From the NCBI GenBank assembly GCA_021777835.1, contig JAJYDC010000011.1:1-64000 (forward strand): a stretch of 64,000 nucleotides of DNA. The letters run 5' to 3'. The DNA is from Bacteroidota bacterium. Lineage in GTDB: Bacteria > Bacteroidota > Ignavibacteria > Ignavibacteriales > Ignavibacteriaceae. Below, one piece after another: positions 54,632 through 64,000 of this stretch; positions within the stretch are counted from its first letter, which is position 1; each line of letters opens with the position of its first letter. A program made the position numbers and the translations under genes. The notes beneath the pieces were generated by a model that was given only the letters and a program-made list of their open reading frames with translations, was not told the DNA's origin and did no database searches.

Positions 54632-54894
54632 AACGGGTGATATTCCGGTAAATTTATGGGTGCAAAAAAAAGGTGTCGAATAATGTGCCAGATTTGCAGA
54701 TCTGTAAAGTAAAATAAATAGCCTAAAATTTATCGAAATTCGATGTTTCTAGCTAGCTACAATAAAAATGAAGAAGATATAGCGGTATTCACTTCTCGTT
54801 ATTGAAAATGAAAAAATGAAAATTTCATAGAATGAGAACAAAAAAGATGATACTTACTTGAAAAAGGCGAATAAATACATAAATATGCAAGACA

Positions 54895-56250
54895 TTAAGC
54901 CTTAATGTCAAGTTCTTTTAGCTTTCTATAAAGAGTTGAAAGTCCGACCTGTAAGACTTCAGCAGTTTTTTCCTTATCAAAATGATTATTCTCCAAGGCT
55001 TTATAAATATAATCCTTTTCAATTTTCTTTACATATTCTTCAAGCGAACCAATTTTGGAGAAATCAATTACTGGTCCTTTAGAATTAAAATTTTGAGGCA
55101 GATCATTTAAGAGAATGAAATCAGTTTTACAGAAAATAGCAGCTCTTTCAAGTGTATTTTCGAGTTCTCGTATCTCCCCTTTCCATTCATAGTTCATCAT
55201 TGAACGCATGGCTTCACTATCGATTCCCTTAATATTCTTGTTAAGTTCTTTTCTGTATTTATTTAAAAAGTGATCAGCAAGTAATGGAATATCCTCTTCC
55301 CGTTCTTTTAAGGAAGGAAGTCGAATTTCTACAATATTTAGGCGATAATAAAGATCCTCTCGAAAACGTCCGTTAACAACATCTTCTTTAAGATCCCGGT
55401 TAGTTGAAGCAATAAATCTCACATTTACAGAAATTGACGCAGTAGAGCCAACAGGGGTGTACTCTTTCTCCTGAAGAACGCGGAGTAATTTGACTTGCAA
55501 CTGGAGGGGTAATTCACTTATTTCGTCTAAAAACAAAGTGCCGCCATCGGCCGCCTTAATTAATCCTTCTTTATCTGAAATTGCCCCGGTAAACGCACCT
55601 CGCTTATGTCCAAACAGTTCGCTTTCAATTAAATTTTCCGTAATAGTTCCACAATTAACCGAAATCATGGGTTTATTTTTTCTTTTGCTGTTATAATGCA
55701 GAGCGCGTGCAACTAATTCTTTACCTGTACCACTTTTACCTGTAATTAGGACAGTAGTATCAGTATCAGCTACAGTTTGTATCATGTCAAATATTTTCTT
55801 TATTGCAGGGCTTTTACCGACAATATTTTCGAAGTCAAAATTTCGTTGTATTTCCTTCCTTAAAAGCCGATTTTCAAGAATTAGATTTCTTACTTCAAAC
55901 AGCCGTCTTATTTTTATAAGAAGCTCATCAAATTCAACCGGTTTTAATAAATAATCGCTTGCTCCATTTCTAAGAGCAGAAATAGCAGTATCCAAAGAGC
56001 CAAAAGCAGTAATAATAATTACAGAAGTCTGGATATTTAATTTTTTAATTTCCTCAAGAAGTTGAATACCTTTCATTTCAGGCATTTCAAGATCAGTCAG
56101 CACAAGATCAAAGGACTCTTCCAGCAGCCAGTTATAGGCGGCACGCCCGTTTTCAGCTTCTTGGACATAAAATCCTTCTTTTTTAAGAATAAATGAGAGA
56201 GATTCTCTAATAATATCTTCATCGTCTACAACTAAAATTCTTTCAGCCAT
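54895..56250 (-). CDS. NtrC-family sigma-54-dependent response regulator
   Basis: 451 residues: receiver (about 1-120; VVDDEDI, LVLTDLEMP, LLKPVEF), AAA+ domain (about 140-370; Walker A GKSGTGKE, GAFTGA sigma-54 loop in ELFGHKRGAFTGA, Walker B GGTLFLDEI, RFREDLYYRLNIVEI) and a Fis-type helix-turn-helix (about 405-451; KTAEVLQVGLSTLYRKLKEL). Activates sigma-54 promoters after phosphorylation by its partner kinase, whose gene is 11 bases upstream. Confidence 0.95.
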   Translation of the reverse strand: MAERILVVDDEDIIRESLSFILKKEGFYVQEAENGRAAYNWLLEESFDLVLTDLEMPEMKGIQLLEEIKKLNIQTSVIIITAFGSLDTAISALRNGASDYLLKPVEFDELLIKIRRLFEVRNLILENRLLRKEIQRNFDFENIVGKSPAIKKIFDMIQTVADTDTTVLITGKSGTGKELVARALHYNSKRKNKPMISVNCGTITENLIESELFGHKRGAFTGAISDKEGLIKAADGGTLFLDEISELPLQLQVKLLRVLQEKEYTPVGSTASISVNVRFIASTNRDLKEDVVNGRFREDLYYRLNIVEIRLPSLKEREEDIPLLADHFLNKYRKELNKNIKGIDSEAMRSMMNYEWKGEIRELENTLERAAIFCKTDFILLNDLPQNFNSKGPVIDFSKIGSLEEYVKKIEKDYIYKALENNHFDKEKTAEVLQVGLSTLYRKLKELDIKA

Positions 56251-56261
56251 ACATATTCCTT

Positions 56262-57707
56262 TTAAGGTTGAATTGGTAAAGTTATTGTAAAAGTAGTGCC
56301 TTGATTTAGTTTGCTTTCTACTTTTATGTCCCCCTGGAAACTCTTAATAATACCATAACTCACCCAGAGCCCCAAGCCGGTTCCTTTGCCTGCTTGCTTG
56401 GTTGTGAAAAATGGTTCAAATACTTTTGCTAAATTTTCTTCGGGAATACCTTTGCCGTTATCACTAAATACTATAATAACAAAATCATCAATTATTTCAG
56501 AACTGATTTCTATTCTCTTTTGCTTTCTGCTGTCTTCAAGTTCTGCAATAGCATCCACTGCATTAAGTAAGATATTAACAAAAATTTGCTGAATCTGGTC
56601 AGAAATGAGAGGTAGTAATGGGATTCTTTTATTTAATTCAGCGCTAAATTGAATATCCTTTGCCTTTGCCCCAACTTTTATAATTTCAATTGCTTCGTTA
56701 ATATTTTGATTTATATCAGTCAATTGAAGTTCATAATTTGATGGGCGAGAAAAATCAACTAAATCTCTTATAATTTTAGAAATCCTAGTAACTTGTTTTT
56801 TTATCAATTCCAGCTTTTCTTTAGCAAATTCATCGTTTGTCGATCTCTGGACTACCTGTACAAGGGCAGAAATTGAAGCAAGCGGATTGCCTACTTCATG
56901 AGCAACGCCAGCGGCTAAAGTGCCTATGCTTTCCATTTTTTGAGTATGGATTAATTGCTTTTCTAATAGTTTTTTCTCAGCAAGGTCACGATGAATGCCA
57001 AAAAAGCCAGTAACGTTTCCGTCACTATCGAGAATTGGAGAAATTAGTAATTGAGTGTAAAAGGGGTCACCGTTCTTTTTGCGGTTTTCGACTTCACCAG
57101 CCCAGACCTTTCCGGAGGAAATTGTATTCCACATTTTATCCCAGAATTTTTTAGAATGCTTTCCGCTACTGAAAATACTGGGATTTTTACCTATTAATTC
57201 TTCTCTAGCATAACCGCTTGTAGTAACAAAGGCAGGATTTACATATATCATTTTTCCTTGAAGGTCGGTAATCTGAACCGGATTAAGAGTATTTTGAGCG
57301 ACATAATAGAAGCGCATCAACTCATTTTCTTTTAACCTTTGGTCAGTGACGTCCCTTGCAGAAATAATACAATACATATTTTCGTTTGGTTGTTCCGAGA
57401 AAGGCGAGAGAAATAAGTTAACGTCAAAAATTTGACCATCAATATTAAATTTTGAAAATAAAGTCTCATTCTTATTTTCTTCGATACAATTAGTAAATAA
57501 TAATTTTGCTCTTCCAACAAATGCTGGTTCTATTAAATCGAAGAAATTTTGATGAATCAAATTCTTAGTAGTAATTTTTAGAATATCATACGCAGTTCTA
57601 TTGATATCTAGAATCTCTCCGTTCCGGGAGACAACAAAATACATATCCTGAAAATTTTCAAATAGACGAAAATCAAAATTAAACTTCTTAGTGGGAATAT
57701 TTCTCAT
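56262..57707 (-). CDS. PAS-domain sensor histidine kinase, partner of the NtrC regulator
   Basis: 481 residues, no membrane helix. Two PAS domains (about 10-125 and 130-255; the second ends [11 protein letters not shown]), HisKA with His270 in AHEVGNPL and HATPase_c (N box [11 protein letters not shown]1 [10 protein letters not shown]2 GKGTGLGL). The [12 protein letters not shown] form is typical of NtrB-like kinases. It lies directly upstream of the NtrC-type gene and completes the two-component pair. Confidence 0.92.
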   Translation of the reverse strand: MRNIPTKKFNFDFRLFENFQDMYFVVSRNGEILDINRTAYDILKITTKNLIHQNFFDLIEPAFVGRAKLLFTNCIEENKNETLFSKFNIDGQIFDVNLFLSPFSEQPNENMYCIISARDVTDQRLKENELMRFYYVAQNTLNPVQITDLQGKMIYVNPAFVTTSGYAREELIGKNPSIFSSGKHSKKFWDKMWNTISSGKVWAGEVENRKKNGDPFYTQLLISPILDSDGNVTGFFGIHRDLAEKKLLEKQLIHTQKMESIGTLAAGVAHEVGNPLASISALVQVVQRSTNDEFAKEKLELIKKQVTRISKIIRDLVDFSRPSNYELQLTDINQNINEAIEIIKVGAKAKDIQFSAELNKRIPLLPLISDQIQQIFVNILLNAVDAIAELEDSRKQKRIEISSEIIDDFVIIVFSDNGKGIPEENLAKVFEPFFTTKQAGKGTGLGLWVSYGIIKSFQGDIKVESKLNQGTTFTITLPIQP

Positions 57708-58254
57708 AAAATAATTTATTAGATTCCTATTTCATAGCATATCTAAGCAATATAAAAGAATTTTTCAAGATTGCGATAAGCAACATACAATTTATTTACT
57801 ACCGAATGTAAAACCACTATATAAAATAATGCCAAACTTGGTTTAGTGAATGAACAAAAAAAATATAAATTTTCCGTAGAATTAATAGTATTTGAAAGTG
57901 AGAAGAATAGTAAAATATAAAGATTCCCACTTCTGCAAAGTAAAAAAATCTTCTTCCCAATGTCAAGAAATTCAACTAGAATATAGCATTAAATAATTAA
58001 AAAATTAAGTATCCGTTAATGTAATTATTAAATTTCGTTTTGGAATGAAGATTGCAGTGTAATTTTCAAAGTATTAAGATAATATTGATATTGGCAAATA
58101 GAATAGAGTAAAGATTACAGCAAACCTCCACCTAATATCGGTTGTAGTCTTTAATCTACCCTAGTAACGAATAAAAATGTTACCTCTCTTCTTAACGCCC
58201 ACCTTAGGGCATGGTGAATATCGATCCGCAAGTTGATCATCGTGCCCTAATTAT
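57708..58254. other. intergenic region holding a candidate plus-strand structured RNA
   Basis: About 550 bases with no protein gene. The right half (58110-58250) carries three stem-loops listed as a candidate RNA. The left half (57708-58100) is AT-rich with no structure I can defend. The gap lies between the minus-strand kinase start and the minus-strand metX stop, so any plus-strand transcript would run into metX antisense. Confidence 0.5.
58110..58250 (+). ncRNA. candidate structured RNA with three hairpins, unknown
   Basis: Stem 1 pairs 58110-58121 with 58141-58152 (12 bp with two G-U pairs). Stem 2 pairs GTAAC (58164-58168) with GTTAC (58179-58183). Stem 3 pairs 58204-58217 with 58237-58250 (14 bp with two G-U pairs, core TTAGGGCA/TGCCCTAA). 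The G-U pairs exist only on the plus strand, where the opposite strand would have A-C mismatches, so the plus strand is favoured. Stem 3 is followed by TTATTT, a weak terminator tail. No 6S, SRP, RNase P or tmRNA motif was recognised. Confidence 0.35.
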
Positions 58255-59427
58255 TTATAAGGTATTAAAAAAGTTTTTTATAATTCTAGTAAGTTGGTCG
58301 AATTCAATTAAAAAGGCGTCATGTCCAAAAATTGAATTTATCTCTGTATAAAATGAGTGCGGTATTTTTGAAGAAATTTCGATTTGTTCATCCGGCGGGT
58401 ATAATACATCCGTTGATATACCGATATTTAATGATTTGGCTTTTATACTTCCCAAAACTTCCTTTTCGGAGCCTCTTCTAAAGCTTACATCATGCAAATC
58501 CATTGCTTTAGTAATGTACAAATAAGTATTCGCATCAAAACGCTCGACTAATTTTTCCCCCTGATGCTGAAGATAACTCTGGATTTGAAATTTATAATCT
58601 TTAGAAATTAAATTTTCTTGCTGATCAAATATTTCTCTTCCAAATTTGCTATCAAATGATGACTTTGTGCGGTAACTAATCATAGCAATTTTCCTTGCTA
58701 AGCCCAGACCGTTTAAAGGCTGCTTTGAATAATTTCCATTGTCCCAAGCAACATCATTCATAATTGCATTTCTTGCAGTCTCATTTAATGCAATTCCCCA
58801 TGCAGAATGTTTTGCGGAAGTAGCAATTGGAATAATTGATTCAACAAAATCAGGATACATAATTGCCCATTCCAAGACCTGCATTCCGCCTAAAGAGCCG
58901 CCTGCAATAGAATACAGTCTATTTACTCCCAAAGTTCTCAAAAGTTCATACTGAACTCTGACCATATCTCTAACAGTAATGACAGGAAAATCCATTCCGT
59001 AAATTTCATTTGTAGACGGGTTAAGGCTAGCCGGACCAGTAGAGCCATAACATCCGGCGAGAAAATTCGGGCATATAACAAAGTATTTATTTGTATCAAA
59101 GGCTTTACCCGGGCCAATTAATTCATTCCACCAACCAGGTTTTCCAAAATTCATTCTATTGTATTTATCGAGAAATTCATACTTATACGAATTGTTTAAT
59201 TCATTTTCAGTAATTATTCCGGCAGCATGTGAATTTCCAGTTAAGGCATGACAAATCAAGATGGCATTATCACCTGATTCATTTAGTTCGCCATAAGTCT
59301 GATAAGCAGTCGTGACACGATTTAACACTTCTCCTGATTCTAATCGAAGAGAATTCTCTTTTGGAAAAAGTTCAACGAATTTTGTGAGAGCGACTATTTC
59401 AATTTTTTCTTTCAGGGTTAATTCCAT
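58255..59427 (-). CDS. metX: homoserine O-acetyltransferase (MetX family)
   Basis: 390 residues from the ATG at 59427. The frame is open to a TTG at 59499, but that codon lies inside a hairpin and the extra 24 residues do not match the family. Activates homoserine with acetyl-CoA, giving the substrate of MetY. Features: CHALTGNSH, nucleophile Ser in [14 protein letters not shown], and catalytic Asp/His in SIFGHDAFL. Follows metY by 124 bases in one direction under the SAM/Cys-Met leader. Confidence 0.93.
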   Translation of the reverse strand: MELTLKEKIEIVALTKFVELFPKENSLRLESGEVLNRVTTAYQTYGELNESGDNAILICHALTGNSHAAGIITENELNNSYKYEFLDKYNRMNFGKPGWWNELIGPGKAFDTNKYFVICPNFLAGCYGSTGPASLNPSTNEIYGMDFPVITVRDMVRVQYELLRTLGVNRLYSIAGGSLGGMQVLEWAIMYPDFVESIIPIATSAKHSAWGIALNETARNAIMNDVAWDNGNYSKQPLNGLGLARKIAMISYRTKSSFDSKFGREIFDQQENLISKDYKFQIQSYLQHQGEKLVERFDANTYLYITKAMDLHDVSFRRGSEKEVLGSIKAKSLNIGISTDVLYPPDEQIEISSKIPHSFYTEINSIFGHDAFLIEFDQLTRIIKNFFNTL

Positions 59428-59474
59428 TTTTTTTATTCCGAAAGATAAATAATGTTTTGTTAAAGAAGTAAAAT

Positions 59475-59499
59475 TTGGGTGAGCTTTTGGCTCACCCAA
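59475..59499 (-). terminator. intercistronic hairpin between metY and metX
   Basis: Perfect 10-bp arms TTGGGTGAGC (59475-59484) and GCTCACCCAA (59490-59499), 5-base loop; on the minus strand the stem is followed by ATTTTA. It may act as a partial terminator or as a 3'-end stabiliser for metY, setting metX below metY in output. Confidence 0.6.
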
Positions 59500-59551
59500 T
59501 AATATTTGAGTGAAATAATTTAATTATTATGAATAAAATGTTAATTCTTTT

Positions 59552-60904
<1,353 letters not shown>

Positions 60905-60940
60905 TTATTTGATATTGTTTATTTAAGTCTTCTTTAAACT

Positions 60941-60977
60941 AAAAAAACCTCTTCGAGAAAGATTTGCGAAGAGGTTT
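60941..60977 (-). terminator. SAM-riboswitch expression-platform terminator
   Basis: Arms CGAAGAGGTTT (60967-60977 on the plus strand) and AAACCTCTTCG (60945-60955), 11-base loop, then seven T residues on the minus strand (60947-60941, partly shared with the stem). It lies 13 bases beyond the riboswitch P1 stem and about 55 bases before the metY start. Confidence 0.88.
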
Positions 60978-60989
60978 ATAAGCATCTTT

Positions 60990-61114
60990 TCTCATCTTTC
61001 CCTAAACTCCGGTAAAACCAAAGCGGGCAGGAAGTAGCACCACATTTTAATTTAATTTTGCATGGTTGCTAAGGTTTTCATCGGGCCTGTTCCCTCAACC
61101 TTTCTCGATAAGAG
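60990..61114 (-). promoter_or_regulatory. SAM-I (S-box) riboswitch
   Basis: The minus-strand RNA begins CUCUUAUCGAGAAAGGUUG and carries the invariant blocks GAGGGA, GGCCCGAUGAAAACC, AGCAACC, GGUGCUACUUCCUGC and the closing GGGAAAGAUGAGA. P1 pairs UCUUAUC with GAUGAGA. The sequence follows the SAM-I consensus closely, kink-turn and pseudoknot included. Excess SAM should favour the terminator at 60941-60977 and shut down metY-metX. Confidence 0.95.
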
Positions 61115-61149
61115 TCGTATTTAATATTATTTTTATGTCATATATATAT

Positions 61150-61186
61150 AAAAAAGCCCTTCTCGATTCGTTACCGGGAAGGGCTT
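61150..61186 (-). terminator. intrinsic terminator of the Cys/Met leader peptide
   Basis: On the minus strand, AAGCCCTTC (61186-61178) pairs with GAAGGGCTT (61162-61154) around a 15-base loop, then a T-run. Part of the 5' arm region (CCTTCCCGG, plus coordinates 61174-61182) can instead pair with CCAGGAAGG inside the leader-peptide gene (61222-61230), one mismatch in nine, which would break the terminator. Confidence 0.85.
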
Positions 61187-61210
61187 AATTTCAAAAATAT
61201 TTAAATTTGT

Positions 61211-61312
61211 TTAAGCAGTGTCCTTCCTGGATGACCTACACATCATCATACAGCAGCAACACATTGCTTTGTGATTTAATTCTTTTTTAATATTTACAAT
61301 TTTGTTCTTCAT
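61211..61312 (-). CDS. 33-residue Met/Cys-rich leader peptide of the met operon
   Basis: ATG at 61312, TAA at 61211-61213. The peptide is MKNKIVNIKKELNHKA followed by MCCCCMMMC and a short basic tail (RSSRKDTA): nine Met/Cys residues in a row at positions 17-25. No family match is expected; the sequence has the form of an attenuation leader whose translation stalls when charged tRNA-Cys or tRNA-Met is scarce. Its last codons can pair with the following terminator. Transcription probably starts 5-7 bases before the ATG, so the message is almost leaderless and needs no Shine-Dalgarno. Confidence 0.7.
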   Translation of the reverse strand: MKNKIVNIKKELNHKAMCCCCMMMCRSSRKDTA

Positions 61313-61323
61313 AATTTCTAAAG

Positions 61324-61353
61324 CAAATTAACCATTGAATGATTTCAAGTCAA
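61324..61353 (-). promoter_or_regulatory. promoter of the met leader (Bacteroidetes -33/-7 type)
   Basis: On the minus strand TTG (61353-61351), 19 bases, then TTAATTTG (61331-61324), one mismatch from the Bacteroidetes -7 box TAnnTTTG at the right spacing. The start would fall near 61318, directly before the leader-peptide ATG. Confidence 0.6.
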
Positions 61354-61411
61354 TAGAATTTCTAAATTTATATGCAAAATCAATAAATATGTGATCCAGA
61401 TAATAATCAAT

Positions 61412-62227
61412 CTATTCATTCTTATAGAGTTTGGAAGCCTTTTCTGCGGATGTAACTAATCCTTTGATCATCGCAGAACTGAAACCATTGTGTTCCATTT
61501 GATTTAAACCGGAGATAGTAATTCCTCTAGGCGTAGTAACTTTATCAATTTCGCTTTCCGGATGCGCATCATTGTTCAACAATAAAGAAGCTGCACCTTT
61601 AGCTGTTTGGGCAGCCATAAAAATTGCTTCCTCTGAATGAAATCCAATTTCAATTCCTCCTTGTGAAGCAGCTCTAATTGCTCTTAAGAAAAATGCAATT
61701 CCACAGGCACATAAAGCAGTAGCCGGGACCATCAGATCTTCTTCAATAATCATAGTCTTCCCTACCGAACTAAATATTTCTTCAGCAATTTTGATAGCGC
61801 CGTTAGTTTTAATATCTGATGAAATACAAGTCATTGATTCACCAATGGCAATAGCTGTGTTAGGCATAGCCCTAACAACCGGAATGTTTTTTCTCAATAA
61901 TTCCTTAATAGCCATTATACTCGCACCCGAAACCACTGAAATCACTAAATGCTTTTCTTCCTTAATTTCAGATTTAATTTCTTGAAGAATTTCATCTAAC
62001 TGCTTTGGCTGAACTGCAATAATTATAATTTCCGCATCTCTCACTGCACTACGATTATCTTGCGTAGTTATAAAACCTCGTTCCGAAAAATTCTTTATAG
62101 TATCAATTCTTCTTTTAGTTATATAAATATTAGCTTCAGTAAAAAGATTTGAAGATACTAAACCATTGGCAATTGCCTGTCCAATATTTCCTCCTCCGAG
62201 GATAGCAGCCTTTTTATACAGTTTCAT
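61412..62227 (-). CDS. proC: pyrroline-5-carboxylate reductase ProC
   Basis: 271 residues; reduces pyrroline-5-carboxylate to proline. Rossmann motif AILGGGNIGQAIANG, IIIAVQPKQ, VVRAMPNTAIAIGES and the C-terminal signature KVTTPRGITISGLNQME are diagnostic. It follows thrC by 37 bases in the same direction, so it probably belongs to the threonine transcript. Confidence 0.95.
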   Translation of the reverse strand: MKLYKKAAILGGGNIGQAIANGLVSSNLFTEANIYITKRRIDTIKNFSERGFITTQDNRSAVRDAEIIIIAVQPKQLDEILQEIKSEIKEEKHLVISVVSGASIMAIKELLRKNIPVVRAMPNTAIAIGESMTCISSDIKTNGAIKIAEEIFSSVGKTMIIEEDLMVPATALCACGIAFFLRAIRAASQGGIEIGFHSEEAIFMAAQTAKGAASLLLNNDAHPESEIDKVTTPRGITISGLNQMEHNGFSSAMIKGLVTSAEKASKLYKNE

Positions 62228-62264
62228 TTTATTATCCTATTTAACATAAAAATAAATATCCTAT

Positions 62265-63569
62265 CTAACTCTCAAGAAGAAATTGTTTAAATTCATCATA
62301 ATTTTTCGAAATTGGAATTGATTTCTTTTCCTTATTTATTAAGGTTAATAAACGTTTAGGCACTTCAATTTTTTTTCCTATTACTCCTTCGATACTATCA
62401 GAGAATTTAGACGGATGGGCAGTTTCCAATATAATCCCAGAAATATCATCATCATTAGTTTCTCTCATATATTTTTGAATTGCCAAATAGCCGACTGCCC
62501 CATGCGGATCAATTATATAATCGTATTTTTCATACACTTCCTTAATTGCAGATAAGGTCTGCAGGTCAGAAAAGGCAGCGCCATAAATATTCTCACTCAT
62601 TTTATGATAATTTCTTTTAAATAAATGAATTATTCTAGCAATATTACTTGGATTTCCTACGTCCATAGCATTCGATAGAGTTTTTACAGAAGGTCTAGGT
62701 TCAAATACTCCAGTGTTCAAATAATTGAGGAAGACATCGTTAGCGTTGAAAGCGGCAATAAACTTGAAAATTGGAAGCCCCATTTCTTTAGCCATCAAAC
62801 CGGCAGTGAGGTTTCCCAAATTCCCGCTTGGGACAGAGAAAACGATTTTACTGCTCTCTTTGCTTTTATCCGCAAATGACTTAAAATAATAAAAAGTCTG
62901 CGGAATAAGGCGTGCAATGTTAATGGAATTGGCTGATGATATTTTTTTTTTATTAGTCACTTCGTTGTCAAGGAAGGCTTCTTTGACAAGCCTCTGACAA
63001 TCATCAAAAGTTCCATCAACTTTCAAAGCAGTAATATTTTCGCCTAGAGTAGTAAGCTGCAATTCCTGAATTTCGCTAACCTTATTTCCGGGATATAACA
63101 ACACTACATTAATCCCATCAACCTTATAAAATCCATTAGCAACTGCGCTGCCCGTATCACCAGAGGTAGCTACCAAGATAGTGATATTCTTATTGTTATT
63201 TCGGATTAGATGCGACAAAGTTTTTGCCATAAACCTAGCGCCAAAATCCTTAAAAGCTAAAGTAGGTCCATGGAATAATTCGAGTATTGAAAGGACTTTT
63301 GAAATTCTAATTACCGGTGCGTTGAATGTAATTGATTCCTCGATAATATTAAGTAATTCATTATGAGAAATTTCATCTTCAATAATATTTTTAGCTACTT
63401 CAAAGGCAATTTCATTAAAACTTAACTTATCAATATTCTCAAAGAAATTCTTAGAGAGCTCAGGTATATAAGACGGCATATACAAACCACCGTCATCGGC
63501 AATTCCTTTGATTACTGCCTCACTAAAAGTAGCAGAAAGACTATTATTATTTGTGCTATAGAAAATCAT
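62265..63569 (-). CDS. thrC: threonine synthase
   Basis: 434 residues, full length. Converts phosphohomoserine to threonine. Start FYSTNNNSLSATFSEAVIKGIADDGGLYMP, PLP lysine in LAFKDFGARF, VATSGDTGSA and SVPSGNLGNLTAG (phosphate site). The start is one base after the thrB stop. Confidence 0.96.
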   Translation of the reverse strand: MIFYSTNNNSLSATFSEAVIKGIADDGGLYMPSYIPELSKNFFENIDKLSFNEIAFEVAKNIIEDEISHNELLNIIEESITFNAPVIRISKVLSILELFHGPTLAFKDFGARFMAKTLSHLIRNNNKNITILVATSGDTGSAVANGFYKVDGINVVLLYPGNKVSEIQELQLTTLGENITALKVDGTFDDCQRLVKEAFLDNEVTNKKKISSANSINIARLIPQTFYYFKSFADKSKESSKIVFSVPSGNLGNLTAGLMAKEMGLPIFKFIAAFNANDVFLNYLNTGVFEPRPSVKTLSNAMDVGNPSNIARIIHLFKRNYHKMSENIYGAAFSDLQTLSAIKEVYEKYDYIIDPHGAVGYLAIQKYMRETNDDDISGIILETAHPSKFSDSIEGVIGKKIEVPKRLLTLINKEKKSIPISKNYDEFKQFLLES

Positions 63570-63570
63570 T

Positions 63571-64000
63571 TTAATATGGTATTATTTTAGGACCTATTTT
63601 ATTAATTTTCGAGATATAGAGATCATTACCAATTCCAATTGCATTAAGAACGCTCTTCATAGCATTACCGACTTTTTCAGCGGAGACTTTTGATTTACTA
63701 AATGCAAATATTGAAGGACCAGAACCTGAAATGCTACATCCAATTGCTCCAGCAGCTAATGCTGCATTTTTGACTTCATAGAAATTCGGAATTAAAATTG
63801 AACGCACAGGTTCAATTATAAAATCCTGAAGGGAATTTCCTATGAGTTCGTAGTCGCTGCTGACTAATCCTGCAACGAGTCCAGCTACATTTCCCCACTG
63901 TTTAACTGCATCGGATAATAAAATATGTTTACGTAATATTTTCCTAGTATTTGCAGTTATAATTTCAAGATGGGGGTGGATAATTGTGCAAAAAAGATTT
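63571..64000 (-). CDS. thrB: homoserine kinase, 3' part only (runs off the window)
   Basis: The minus-strand frame is open from the window edge at 64000 to the stop at 63571, about 142 codons. It shows the family C-terminal half: IIHPHLEI near the edge, DAVKQWGNVAGLVAGLVSSDYELIGNSLQD, EPVRSILIPNFYEVKNAALAAGAIGCSISGSGPSIFAF. The N-terminus and start lie beyond the window, so the GTG at 63807 is not a start. Phosphorylates homoserine for ThrC and competes with metX for the same substrate. Confidence 0.93.
   Translation of the reverse strand, partial: NLFCTIIHPHLEIITANTRKILRKHILLSDAVKQWGNVAGLVAGLVSSDYELIGNSLQDFIIEPVRSILIPNFYEVKNAALAAGAIGCSISGSGPSIFAFSKSKVSAEKVGNAMKSVLNAIGIGNDLYISKINKIGPKIIPY

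Noticed and set aside
54675-54690. Sigma-54 promoter upstream of the degenerate receiver (TGGCAC-N5-TCGAC on the minus strand)
   Set aside because: The -12 element lacks the essential GC (TCGA instead of TTGC), so the match is too weak despite the nearby NtrC gene.
59428-59499. Extra N-terminal 24 residues of MetX
   Set aside because: They derive from the intercistronic hairpin and start at TTG; family similarity begins after the ATG at 59427.

Overview
The window looks like a chromosomal segment from an AT-rich, Gram-negative member of the Bacteroidota/Chlorobiota/Ignavibacteriota assemblage, most likely an Ignavibacteria-type bacterium. Four things support this. A secreted protein at 34121-35896 carries a type IX secretion (Por) C-terminal domain, and there is a GWxTD-domain protein at 22103-23392. 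The lipopolysaccharide transport and KDO genes include a lipoprotein form of LptC. At least one promoter resembles the Bacteroidetes -33/-7 type. The lineage is inferred; no rRNA or tRNA gene was found.

Layout. 1-2849: a long non-coding lead and an M3 metallopeptidase. 2978-4680: a lipoprotein and a coiled-coil membrane protein. 4949-10031: four signalling genes on the minus strand (two response regulators, two multi-PAS histidine kinases). 10501-12695: a plus-strand unit of a small exported protein, an integral membrane protein and a membrane histidine kinase. 12692-18816: a PabB-PabC fusion, a decayed SUMT (cobA) pseudogene and the NAD operon nadB-nadC-nadA. 19225-30950: housekeeping genes (tadA, adk, ftsE-like, pdxA, GWxTD, rho, folC, pyrD/pyrK, mannose-1-phosphate guanylyltransferase, an unknown helical protein, alr). 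31257-39107: envelope and exported proteins, repeats, a PmtA-like methyltransferase and an M29-like peptidase. 39471-43106: an OPT transporter, a DUF2400 protein and pdxJ. 43285-44421: a CBM20-esterase. 44441-49831: an envelope operon (kdsA, unknown, kdsD, lptC, OstA-like, lptB). 50239-53149: a large exported PIG-L protein and a YtxJ-like bacilliredoxin. 53245-57707: stress and two-component genes, including an NtrC-type sigma-54 activator. 58255-64000: methionine, threonine and proline genes (metX, metY, proC, thrC, partial thrB).

The most striking system is the leader of metY-metX (60941-61353). Behind a Bacteroidetes-like promoter lies a 33-codon peptide with an uninterrupted Met/Cys run of nine residues. 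It is followed by an intrinsic terminator whose 5' arm can pair instead with the end of the peptide gene. Next come a clear SAM-I riboswitch and a second intrinsic terminator. This reads as two stacked transcription-attenuation checkpoints: ribosome stalling at Cys/Met codons, then SAM sensing. A second notable signal is the pseudogene of uroporphyrinogen-III C-methyltransferase just downstream of nadA, with a lost N-terminus, a 4-nt duplication frameshift and an in-frame stop. If it was the only copy, siroheme-dependent sulfite reduction would be lost, which fits the emphasis on sulfide-using metY. A third is a candidate structured RNA on the plus strand at 58110-58250, whose G-U pairs favour that strand.
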